Shown here: positions 1 through 7,158 of the stretch, piece by piece
How positions within the stretch are numbered: position 1 is the stretch's first letter
Layout: every line of letters begins with the position of its first letter
NCBI GenBank assembly: GCA_964426155.1
Contig: CAYROY010000090.1
Span: forward strand, 1-8,215
Length of the DNA: 8,215 nucleotides
Direction: 5' to 3'
Source of the DNA: M55B120 sp964426155
Lineage (GTDB): Bacteria; Actinomycetota; Humimicrobiia; Humimicrobiales; Humimicrobiaceae
The notes under the pieces: generated by a model
What the model saw: the letters and a program-made list of their open reading frames with translations, nothing else
Told to the model about the DNA's origin: nothing
The model's database searches: none
Program-made: the position numbers and the translations under genes

Positions 1-1
1 G

Positions 2-391
2 GACAAACCAGGAGAAGCTGCAAGGTTATTCGAAAAATTTTCAGACAATAATATAAATATAGATCTGATAGTACAGAATGTCAGTGAAGAGGGGATGGCT
101 GCCATATCATTCACTATTAAACCCGAAGATATGTCTATTGCCAGAGAAGTTCTCAAGGAACTGGTACAGGAAAATGCAATAATAGATACTGAAGTTGCAA
201 AGATCTCAATTGTTGGAGCAGGCATGCAGACCCACCCGGGTATTGCAGCCAGAATGTTCAGGATACTGGCTGATAAGGGAATAAATATTGAGATGATATC
301 TACATCCCCTATAAGGATATCCTGCATCATAAGGGAATCGAAAGTAAAAGATGCGGTAAGGGCGCTTCACAGCGGTTTTGATATAAAATGA
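2..391 (+). CDS. lysC: Aspartate kinase, C-terminal regulatory part (partial, 5' end outside window)
   Basis: This is the last 129 codons of an aspartate kinase, which phosphorylates L-aspartate to 4-phospho-aspartate, the first step towards lysine, threonine and methionine. The catalytic domain lies before the window. What is visible is the pair of ACT domains that bind the feedback amino acid. The first begins at DKPGEAARLF and runs through NINIDLIVQNVSEEG. The second runs from KISIVGAGMQTHPGIAARMF through GINIEMISTSPIRISCII. These strings are typical of the monofunctional, lysine- or threonine-inhibited bacterial enzyme. The reading frame is open from base 2, so the ATG at 95 is an internal methionine and not a start. 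An internal start for a separate beta subunit, as in Bacillus LysC, would lie further upstream and cannot be judged. asd follows on the same strand after 208 bp. The identity is secure; which amino acid inhibits it cannot be read from this fragment. Confidence 0.95.
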   Translation, partial: DKPGEAARLFEKFSDNNINIDLIVQNVSEEGMAAISFTIKPEDMSIAREVLKELVQENAIIDTEVAKISIVGAGMQTHPGIAARMFRILADKGINIEMISTSPIRISCIIRESKVKDAVRALHSGFDIK

Positions 392-599
392 TTATATGCC
401 TCAATAGCCGGGATGATATTTAAGATAGATGCGGGCTTTTATCTTGTAAATACTCTGATGAGTCCAGCACACCCTGCACCAATTAGACAGCAGAAGCAAT
501 ATTCTTCTTTTTATGCTTTTATTGTTTTAATATATCCTTCAACTTTTATAGATTAATTTATATTTTATTGTTAATCATCTAGACTGCAGGGAGATCAAG
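392..599 (+). other. lysC-asd intergenic region
   Basis: This 208-bp gap holds no convincing gene. I see no GC-rich hairpin followed by a T-tract, so readthrough from lysC is possible. A weak A/T stem, AAGATA/TATCTT, lies near 421-446. The second half (about 501-580) is T-rich and could carry a promoter for asd, but no -35/-10 pair there is better than a partial match. The most notable element is a CCCTGCA at 472-478 complementary to the asd SD region, entered separately. No known riboswitch class was recognised. Confidence 0.5.
472..591 (+). promoter_or_regulatory. Possible long-range pairing covering the asd ribosome binding site
   Basis: CCCTGCA at 472-478 is a perfect reverse complement of TGCAGGG at 585-591. 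The second copy overlaps the SD of asd (AGGGAG, 588-593), which sits 6 nt before the ATG at 600. If both arms are on one transcript, the 7-bp, GC-containing helix would hide the ribosome binding site behind a 106-nt loop. This is what the letters allow. Whether it forms, and what would control it, is inference. A 7-mer match somewhere in a 200-nt leader has roughly a 1% chance of occurring at random. Confidence 0.25.
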
Positions 600-1616
600 A
601 TGAGTAGAAAAGATTATAATGTAGCTATTGCCGGAGTTACAGGGGCAGTGGGAAGGGTATTTCTCTCAGTGCTTGAGGAGAGGGATTTTCCGGTTAAAAA
701 CCTGATTCCGCTTGCCTCGGTACGCTCTGCAGGTAAGACAATAGATTTTGCTGGCGAGGAGATTGAGATACAGGAACTTAAAAAAGACTCGTTTAAGGGT
801 GTAGATATCGCCCTTTTCTCGGCAGGGGCAGCAATATCAAAAGAATTTGCAAAATATGCTGTTGAAAGCGGAGCAGTTGTGGTAGACAACAGCAGCGCCT
901 TCAGACTTGATGATGGTGTACCTCTGGTGGTTCCTGAAGTAAATCCCGGTGATATATGGAAACACAATGGTATAATCGCAAATCCTAACTGTACCACCAT
1001 AATAATGGTAGTAGCTATAAAACCGATTCATGATATATCACCTGTTAAAAGGATAATAGTATCCAGTTATCAATCAGTCTCTGGAGCAGGAGCAAAGGGA
1101 ATATCGGAGCTGGAGGAACAGGTCAGGGAAATAGTCTGTAATAAGTCAGTGGATGTAAAGGCCTCTGCTTTCCCGGTGCAGATCGCATTTAACGTAATAC
1201 CTCATATAGATGTATTCTATGACAATGGTTATACAAAAGAAGAGATGAAAATGGTATATGAGACCCGTAAGATAATGGGTGACGATAATATATTGATCTC
1301 TGCCACCTGTGCCAGGGTTCCAGTAATGACTTCTCACTCTGAATCTATAATGCTGGAAACAGATAAGAAAATTTCTCTTGATGACGTAAGGAGCGCACTT
1401 TCTTCTGCAAAAGGTGTAAAACTTATGGATGATTTTAGAAAATGTGTATATCCTACCACTCTTAATTCTTCAGGAAGAGATGATGTTTATGTAGGAAGAA
1501 TAAGAGAAGATATTGCAGTTGAAAACGGTATAAATATCTGGGTGGTGGGCGACCAGTTAAGGAAAGGCGCTGCACTCAATACGATCCAGATAGCTGAAGA
1601 GCTTATAAAGCAATAG
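600..1616 (+). CDS. asd: Aspartate-semialdehyde dehydrogenase
   Basis: Asd reduces 4-phospho-aspartate with NADPH to aspartate 4-semialdehyde, the branch point to lysine/diaminopimelate and to homoserine; it acts in the cytoplasm. The 338-aa length is normal for the family. The N-terminal Rossmann fold shows the dinucleotide loop GVTGAVGR (residues 12-19). The catalytic cysteine is Cys131 in NPNCTT. The substrate-binding segment includes Gln158 in SSYQSVSGAG. The catalytic-base histidine is His246 in RVPVMTSHSE. The C-terminal GDQLRKGAALNT returns to the cofactor domain. The gene starts at an ATG with AGGGAG six bases upstream. It follows the aspartate kinase gene, whose product it uses, and meets the convergent membrane-protein gene 19 bp beyond its stop. 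All key residues are present and nothing suggests a broken gene. Identity is very secure. Control by the 208-bp leader is possible but unproven. Confidence 0.97.
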   Translation: MSRKDYNVAIAGVTGAVGRVFLSVLEERDFPVKNLIPLASVRSAGKTIDFAGEEIEIQELKKDSFKGVDIALFSAGAAISKEFAKYAVESGAVVVDNSSAFRLDDGVPLVVPEVNPGDIWKHNGIIANPNCTTIIMVVAIKPIHDISPVKRIIVSSYQSVSGAGAKGISELEEQVREIVCNKSVDVKASAFPVQIAFNVIPHIDVFYDNGYTKEEMKMVYETRKIMGDDNILISATCARVPVMTSHSESIMLETDKKISLDDVRSALSSAKGVKLMDDFRKCVYPTTLNSSGRDDVYVGRIREDIAVENGINIWVVGDQLRKGAALNTIQIAEELIKQ

Positions 1617-1635
1617 CATACAGTTTTCAGATCTG

Positions 1636-2274
1636 TCAGATTATTAGCTTAAGCTTCTTTTCTATGCTGTTTAGTTCCTTCAAAAAACTGGTATGTGCGG
1701 TCTCTGATTCGAAACTTAGCTTTTTAAGGACATCTGCGCCGGTAAGCGAGGAAAATCCTCCGTAAAACTGCTTTTCTTTTTGAAGATGTTTATTTTCGCA
1801 GCTGTGAGCATACCTTAAAAATTCAGGAACATTCATCTTTGAAAACTCTTTCTGGTAATTGTCATATTTGTTTTCAAGTGCTGATGCATACTCTATTTTT
1901 TTATCAATATTTTCCTTTTCTGCATCAAAACGGATCATCAGGCTGTTGATTCCATTGAGATATTTATTTGCAAGCGTCCTGTATTTTCCCTGAAAGTCAA
2001 TAAAATTTTTTATCTTATTGCTGTCTCTTCTGCTGTCAAACTTCATAAGAAAGATTATTCCGATGGAAAGTACTATTATTATAGCACTTATAATACCGTA
2101 GAGGATGGAAAGGGTGAAAAGGTCAAACTCTATGATATTCTGTAATTTTAACAGGTACAGTGTCAGAGTTGTTATTTCAAGTAAAAGTGCGCCGACTACC
2201 ATTATAAAATATTTTAATCTGATTACCCTGTACCCAAAATCTTTAAAGTATGACCTGAGTCTTGCCTTTAACAT
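1636..2274 (-). CDS. Two-TM membrane protein with charged C-terminal tail, unknown function
   Basis: I do not recognise this 212-aa protein. It opens with a basic stretch (residues 1-21, including RLRSYFK and RVIRLK). Two hydrophobic segments follow at about 22-42 and 53-77, joined by a short loop. By the positive-inside rule, both termini should be cytoplasmic. The rest (about 80-212) is charged and mostly helical. Residues 115-146 and 184-210 are rich in Glu and Lys and may form a coiled coil. Between them lies a less repetitive patch, QFYGGFSSLTGADVLKKL (169-186), which looks like the best candidate for a conserved motif. There is no signal-peptide cleavage site and no enzyme motif that I can name. 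The ATG start has AAAGG 8 nt upstream (complement of 2283-2287). The gene lies downstream of rarA on the same strand but 205 bp away, and it converges with asd. The codon usage, SD and clean reading frame suggest a real gene; the function is open. Confidence 0.8.
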   Translation of the reverse strand: MLKARLRSYFKDFGYRVIRLKYFIMVVGALLLEITTLTLYLLKLQNIIEFDLFTLSILYGIISAIIIVLSIGIIFLMKFDSRRDSNKIKNFIDFQGKYRTLANKYLNGINSLMIRFDAEKENIDKKIEYASALENKYDNYQKEFSKMNVPEFLRYAHSCENKHLQKEKQFYGGFSSLTGADVLKKLSFESETAHTSFLKELNSIEKKLKLII

Positions 2275-2280
2275 AGAAAA

Positions 2281-2460
2281 TACCTTTAATATTTATAATG
2301 ATTTATAAATAGAAATATTATTAAACTGTATTATTTTATCACCAAATAATAATTAATACAATATTATAAATAATATTTATATACATAAATATTATATTAT
2401 TGTTATATGTATTATCTTAACAGTTAAGAATTATTGATATTGATTGATTTAGAAAATTTA
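2281..2460. other. Extremely AT-rich intergenic block
   Basis: By direct count, only 21 of these 180 bases are G or C (about 12%), far below the neighbouring genes. It fills nearly all of the gap between the rarA stop and the start of the membrane-protein gene. It presumably holds that gene's promoter on the minus strand, where TATAAA-like strings abound. The composition is so skewed that no particular -35/-10 pair stands out. It also holds the 11-bp inverted repeat entered separately. I see no ORF in it. Confidence 0.7.
2370..2395. repeat. Perfect 11-bp inverted repeat with 4-nt spacer
   Basis: ATAATATTTAT (2370-2380) and ATAAATATTAT (2385-2395) are exact reverse complements separated by ATAC. 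The octamer AATATTAT occurs at 2360-2367 and 2388-2395, and its inverse ATAATATT at 2370-2377, so the same element is present three times within 36 bp. Arms this short made only of A and T arise fairly easily in a 12% G+C block. A role as an operator, a cruciform or a weak rarA terminator is inference. There is no adjacent GC stem or clear U-tract typical of an intrinsic terminator. Confidence 0.6.
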
Positions 2461-2479
2461 AAGCTTATTCAGTAAAATT

Positions 2480-3835
<1,356 letters not shown>

Positions 3836-3840
3836 TTCAA

Positions 3841-3849
3841 TTTCCTTCT
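3841..3849 (-). promoter_or_regulatory. Ribosome binding site deciding the rarA TTG start
   Basis: Read on the minus strand this is AGAAGGAAA, a few bases before the TTG at 3833-3835. The upstream in-frame TAG and the lack of any ATG, GTG or other TTG between it and this codon leave TTG as the only reasonable start. Confidence 0.7.
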
Positions 3850-3937
3850 ATGGTTTTTACATGGATAATTCTATCCCTGGGTCCGTCAAATTCGCAAAAA
3901 TATATACCCTGTCATGTCCCCGGCATAACTTTTCCTC

Positions 3938-3966
3938 TATAAATAAATTTTTCCTTGTAATATCAA
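3938..3966 (-). promoter_or_regulatory. Candidate sigma70-type promoter for rarA
   Basis: On the minus strand, TTGATA (complement of 3961-3966; 5 of 6 to TTGACA) is followed after 17 bp by TTTATA (complement of 3938-3943; a 3 of 6 match in the -10). This predicts a leader of about 95 nt before the rarA TTG. The -10 is weak, so this is a candidate only. Confidence 0.4.
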
Positions 3967-3983
3967 ACTATATTATATATAAC
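3955..3983 (+). promoter_or_regulatory. Candidate sigma70-type promoter for the kinase-to-comB operon
   Basis: TTGTAA (3955-3960; 4 of 6 to TTGACA) and TATAAC (3978-3983; 5 of 6 to TATAAT) are separated by 17 bp. The site lies about 115 bp before the chosen kinase start. Its -35 box is directly next to the -35 of the oppositely directed rarA candidate, so the two promoters would be back to back and would compete for RNA polymerase. Confidence 0.45.
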
Positions 3984-4081
3984 ATAAAAGGATGAATAAA
4001 GAGACAAAAGAAATCATCGTCTCATGTTGTGGTAATAAAGAATCTTAATTGTAAAAAATCTTTAAGGCTATGTTGCATGCC

Positions 4082-4087
4082 GGAGGT
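4082..4087 (+). promoter_or_regulatory. Strong ribosome binding site deciding the kinase start
   Basis: GGAGGT lies 9 nt before an in-frame TTG at 4097. The upstream ATG at 4070 has only AAGG two bases before it, too close to work as an SD. This site therefore places the start at TTG 4097 and removes nine residues that have no counterpart in the PfkB fold. Confidence 0.7.
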
Positions 4088-4096
4088 AGAAAGCTG

Positions 4097-5113
4097 TTGG
4101 AAATAGAAAACGGCTCCAGAAAAGGAAAGAAAAAATATGGAGTGGTAGGTATAGGCAATGCTATAGTAGACATACTTGCAAGTGTAAAAGAAGAACTGCT
4201 CCTTGAACTTAAGCTTGAAAAGGGCATCATGAAGCTGATCAGCGAAGAAGAGATAAGCCTCCTGCATGGAAGGATCACAGATCCAAAGCAGATATCGGGA
4301 GGTTCTGCAGCAAATACAATCGCAGGGCTGGCAATGCTCGGCAACAATGTTGCTTTTATTGGGAAGGTGGGAGATGATAGTCTTGGCCGTTCATTTGAAA
4401 AGGGGATGAGTGATATCGGAGTTTTCTACCGTGCCAGAAGATATAAAGGCATGGGTTCTACCGGATGCTGTATAGTAATGACCACGCCTGATGCACAGAG
4501 GACATTGAATACCTGCCTGGGAATATCGGGTGCACTGGAACCAAGTGATATTGACGAGGATATAATAAAAGATTCGGAAATAGTATATCTGGAAGGCTAC
4601 CTGATGGACAGCATAAGTGCCCGGAAGGCCTTTAAAAAAGCTGTCGGACTTTCCAAAAAAAACGGCGGCAGAGTGGCGCTTACCCTTTCGGATTCTTTCT
4701 GTGTAGAAAGGCACCGGAAAGAATTCATGAGACTTCTTGCAGAAGATGTAGATATACTTTTTGCGAATGAAGATGAAATAAAAACGCTCTTCCAGGTTTC
4801 GGAATTTGAAGATGCAGCAGATATATGCAGCAGATATAATAAAATATTTGCTCTTACCCGCGGAGAATCCGGATCGGTAGTGATAAGGGGTAGCCGTAAG
4901 TACTGCACAGAACCGGAGAAAAATATTGAGATTGTGGATACCACAGGTGCGGGCGATATGTATGCAGCAGGGTTTTTGCATGGCTATATAAATAACAGGA
5001 AAATAGATATATGCGCAAGGATGGGGAACCTGGCGGCTGCTGCAGTTATAACTCATTTCGGTGCCAGGCCAGAGGTATCAATTTCAGATCTGCTGAATAA
5101 AAATATCTGGTGA
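4097..5113 (+). CDS. PfkB-family carbohydrate/nucleoside kinase, adenosine-kinase-like
   Basis: This PfkB (ribokinase) family member most resembles the bacterial adenosine-kinase-like group, which would convert adenosine plus ATP to AMP plus ADP in the cytoplasm. With the TTG start it has 338 residues. The first beta strand and substrate loop are VVGIGNAIVDI (16-26). The glycine pair that closes over the sugar is in GGSAANT (68-74). Group-typical strings follow: GKVGDDSLG, TTPDAQRTLNT, VYLEGYLMD, ALTLSDSFCVERHR and DILFANEDE. The second PfkB signature, DTTGAGD (281-287), supplies the anion hole and the catalytic base Asp287. TTG 4097 is preferred over ATG 4070 because of the SD at 4082-4087. 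It is the first gene of the run, 41 bp before a methylthioadenosine phosphorylase, which fits nucleoside salvage. Substrate is inferred; another ribosyl or sugar substrate is possible. A 13-bp tandem repeat lies inside the gene. Confidence 0.88.
   Translation: MEIENGSRKGKKKYGVVGIGNAIVDILASVKEELLLELKLEKGIMKLISEEEISLLHGRITDPKQISGGSAANTIAGLAMLGNNVAFIGKVGDDSLGRSFEKGMSDIGVFYRARRYKGMGSTGCCIVMTTPDAQRTLNTCLGISGALEPSDIDEDIIKDSEIVYLEGYLMDSISARKAFKKAVGLSKKNGGRVALTLSDSFCVERHRKEFMRLLAEDVDILFANEDEIKTLFQVSEFEDAADICSRYNKIFALTRGESGSVVIRGSRKYCTEPEKNIEIVDTTGAGDMYAAGFLHGYINNRKIDICARMGNLAAAAVITHFGARPEVSISDLLNKNIW
4813..4838 (+). repeat. Perfect 13-bp tandem repeat (two copies) inside the kinase gene
   Basis: TGCAGCAGATATA occurs twice head to tail, at 4813-4825 and 4826-4838, encoding part of DAADICSRY. 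The unit is not a multiple of three, so gain or loss of one copy would shift the frame before the DTTGAGD catalytic motif. The downstream frame is intact with both copies present. Confidence 0.85.
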
Positions 5114-5144
5114 TTGCAGGTTTATATAAATATTATGTGATGGA

Positions 5145-5149
5145 AAGGA
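5145..5149 (+). promoter_or_regulatory. Ribosome binding site favouring the ATG at 5155 for the phosphorylase
   Basis: AAGGA lies 5 nt before ATG 5155. The alternatives in the same frame (GTG 5110, overlapping the kinase stop; GTG 5137; ATG 5140) lack a well-placed SD. Confidence 0.55.
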
Positions 5150-5154
5150 TTGGT

Positions 5155-5964
5155 ATGCCGGTAAGATTTAGTGCAGAAGTCGGAGTGTTCGGAGGCTCGG
5201 GTTTCTACTCATTTCTTAAAGAAACAGAAGAGGTAGAAATAACCACTCCCTATGGTGATCCTTCAGACAGGTTAGTTCTCGGAGAAGTCGGGGGCAAAAA
5301 AGTTGCCTTCATGCCAAGGCACGGAAGAAATCATGATATCCCCCCTCATATGATAAATTACAGGGCAAACATATTTGCAATGAAAAAGCTTGGAGTAAAA
5401 TATATATTTGGCCCCTGCGCATCCGGGAGCCTTCAGCCCCAGATAAAACCCGGACACTTTGTGATATGTGACCAGTTTGTGGACAGGACTAAGGGAAGAA
5501 AGGATACCTACTTTGACGGTCCCAAGACTGTTCATATATCCATGGCGGAGCCCTACTGTCCTACTTTAAGAAAAATAATTTCAGAGAGCGCAGAGGAACT
5601 CGGTATCGAATACCACAAAAGTGGAACCGTAGTCGTAATCCAGGGACCGAGGTTCAGTACGGTCGCGGAGAGCAAATGGTTTTCATCAATGGGATGGGAA
5701 GTGGTTAATATGACACAGTATCCTGAAAACTACCTGGCCAGGGAGCAGGAGATATGTTATGCGAATATATCTCTTATCACTGATTATGATATAGGTCTCG
5801 AAGGCCATCCTGATATAAAGCCTGTTACGCTTGAAGAAGTAGTAAAAGTTTTTAAAGAAAATAACGAGAAGGTAAGGGAACTACTTTTCAGATCTATAAA
5901 AAAGATAAGCGGGGAAAGAAAATGTCCGTGCTCCAGGGCGCTAAAGGATGCCATTATAAACTAG
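5155..5964 (+). CDS. mtnP: S-methyl-5'-thioadenosine phosphorylase
   Basis: This enzyme splits methylthioadenosine, the by-product of polyamine synthesis and other SAM reactions, with phosphate into adenine and 5-methylthioribose-1-phosphate. With the ATG start it has 269 residues, a normal length. It is a trimeric-type PNP/MTAP fold. The phosphate loop is FGGSGFY (12-18), followed by PRHGRNHDIPPH (54-65), CASGSL (88-93), QGPRFSTVAES, and NMTQYPE (185-191), whose Met contacts the ribose. The base-binding TDYD (209-212) has Asp where inosine/guanosine phosphorylases have Asn, so a 6-aminopurine such as adenine is expected. The tail ends with CPC (257-259). The frame extends upstream to GTG 5110, overlapping the kinase stop, but AAGGA before ATG 5155 and the match to family N-termini favour the later start. 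The adjoining kinase suggests joint salvage of adenosine and methylthioadenosine. Methylthioinosine as substrate is a less likely alternative. Confidence 0.93.
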   Translation: MPVRFSAEVGVFGGSGFYSFLKETEEVEITTPYGDPSDRLVLGEVGGKKVAFMPRHGRNHDIPPHMINYRANIFAMKKLGVKYIFGPCASGSLQPQIKPGHFVICDQFVDRTKGRKDTYFDGPKTVHISMAEPYCPTLRKIISESAEELGIEYHKSGTVVVIQGPRFSTVAESKWFSSMGWEVVNMTQYPENYLAREQEICYANISLITDYDIGLEGHPDIKPVTLEEVVKVFKENNEKVRELLFRSIKKISGERKCPCSRALKDAIIN

Positions 5965-5988
5965 TAAAATAAGGATTATCAGACAGTC

Positions 5989-7143
5989 ATGATTATAGTA
6001 GTAGCTTCTGATAAATATAAAGGAAGCCTATCTGCAACCCGGGTCTGTAATATAATTTCAAAAACAATAAGAAAGTTAGACCCATCCGTAGAGGTCCGTA
6101 TGAACCCTATGGCCGATGGCGGAGAAGGTACAGTAGAGACCCTTGTGGAAAGTCTGGGAGGGAAAATCTTTGAGGCTGATGTAATGAGTCCGCTGGGTGA
6201 TAATATCAGGGCAGGATTCGGCATTATAGGTGATATGGCAGTTATTGAGATGTCGGCTGCTTCTGGCTACGGGCTTGTACCTGAAAATAAAAAAAATCCT
6301 ATGTTAACCACCACTTACGGAACCGGCCAGTTAATAAATAAAGCCCTTGAGATGGGCGCAAAAAAGGTAATAGTGGGGATAGGCGGAAGCGCCACCAACG
6401 ATGCCGGGATGGGAATGGCGCAGGCGCTTGGATATGAATTTATCGGAGCCGGCGGGCAATTACTGGGATACGGGGGCAGGCAGCTTGCGAAACTGGAAAA
6501 AATAAATACTGTAAACGCAAACAGCCTGTTAGAGAAAACCGAAATCGAGGTTGCCTCAGATGTAAAAAATCCTCTTTATGGTAAAAGAGGTGCCGCTTAT
6601 GTATACGGTCCCCAGAAGGGGGCAGACCCTGATATGGTTGAGGAGCTTGACAGGGGTCTTAAGAATTTTGCGCGCGTGGTATCAAAGGAGATGGGGATTG
6701 ATCTATCCGGCATACCGGGTGCCGGGGCTGCTGGAGGTCTTGGAGCAGGACTGATTGCATTTGCCAGTGCAAAAATCAGGCCTGGAACTGATATTGTAGC
6801 AGAGATAACGGGCCTGGAAGAAAAGATAAAGGGAGCTGATCTTGTAATAACGGGCGAGGGATCATTTGACAGGCAGACATTCTATGGAAAGAGTCCATAC
6901 GGAGTTGCAGAAATTGCTTTTAAACATGGTGTACCGGCTATAAGTATAAACGGTTCTATTCTTGCTGGGAGGGAAGATATAAAGAAAGAGAAGTCATCAA
7001 TGTTCTGCGGCAATTTTTCAATAATTAAAAAACCCATGAAGCTTGAAGAAGCTGTAAGAAATGCTCCCGGGCTTCTTGAGGATATAACAACAGAGGTAAT
7101 AAGTTTTTATTTGAGTGTATTAAAAAATAGAGATCATAAATGA
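5989..7143 (+). CDS. Glycerate kinase, type 2 (GarK/GlxK family)
   Basis: Members of this family phosphorylate D-glycerate with ATP to 2-phosphoglycerate, feeding glycolysis or serine/glyoxylate metabolism in the cytoplasm. The 384-aa length is standard. Characteristic strings are SDKYKGSLSA (7-16), PMADGGEGT (40-48), the nucleotide/substrate loop GIGGSATNDAG (130-140), GPQKGAD, and GAAGGLGAG. The C-terminal segment TGEGSFDRQTFYGKSPYGVA is also present. The ATG start gives the usual short N-terminus leading straight into the first beta strand. The only SD-like string, AAGGA at 5971-5975, is 13 nt upstream, longer than normal, so initiation may be weak or coupled to the gene before it (24-bp gap). 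It lies between methylthioadenosine phosphorylase and purC. Neither gives it an obvious glycerate source, so its link to the operon is unclear. The family is secure; the exact product (2- versus 3-phosphoglycerate) follows from family knowledge only. Confidence 0.94.
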   Translation: MIIVVASDKYKGSLSATRVCNIISKTIRKLDPSVEVRMNPMADGGEGTVETLVESLGGKIFEADVMSPLGDNIRAGFGIIGDMAVIEMSAASGYGLVPENKKNPMLTTTYGTGQLINKALEMGAKKVIVGIGGSATNDAGMGMAQALGYEFIGAGGQLLGYGGRQLAKLEKINTVNANSLLEKTEIEVASDVKNPLYGKRGAAYVYGPQKGADPDMVEELDRGLKNFARVVSKEMGIDLSGIPGAGAAGGLGAGLIAFASAKIRPGTDIVAEITGLEEKIKGADLVITGEGSFDRQTFYGKSPYGVAEIAFKHGVPAISINGSILAGREDIKKEKSSMFCGNFSIIKKPMKLEEAVRNAPGLLEDITTEVISFYLSVLKNRDHK

Positions 7144-7158
7144 TATCTGGAGGTTGAT

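Noticed and set aside
455..465. CTGATGAGTCC resembles the CUGAUGA core of a hammerhead ribozyme
   Set aside because: No matching GGAC stem strand with the required GAAAC follows, and no cleavage-site context is seen.
440..500. Minus strand TAATTGGTGCAGG...GGACTCATCAG resembles a tRNA D-loop and Met-type anticodon
   Set aside because: The anticodon stem does not pair, no T-arm (GGTTCRANYCC-like) is present, and there is no acceptor stem.
1617..1660. Bidirectional terminator between asd and the convergent membrane-protein gene
   Set aside because: Only short palindromes (CAGATCTG at 1628-1635, AGCTTAAGCT at 1646-1655) are present, with no stable stem-loop plus T-tract.
2336..2344. TTATCACCA as a DnaA box in the AT-rich block (possible origin)
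   Set aside because: It is a single 7-of-9 match with no further boxes, and no dnaA, dnaN or gidA gene nearby; the AT content alone is not evidence for an origin.
3992..4048. 18-codon upstream ORF (starting MNKETKE) before the kinase gene
   Set aside because: AAGG directly abuts the ATG with no proper spacing, and an 18-codon frame is easily random; no further support.
5110..5154. GTG 5110 start for the phosphorylase, overlapping the kinase stop (translational coupling)
   Set aside because: It would add 15 residues not seen in family N-termini and lacks an SD; ATG 5155 has AAGGA 5 nt upstream. Not fully excluded.
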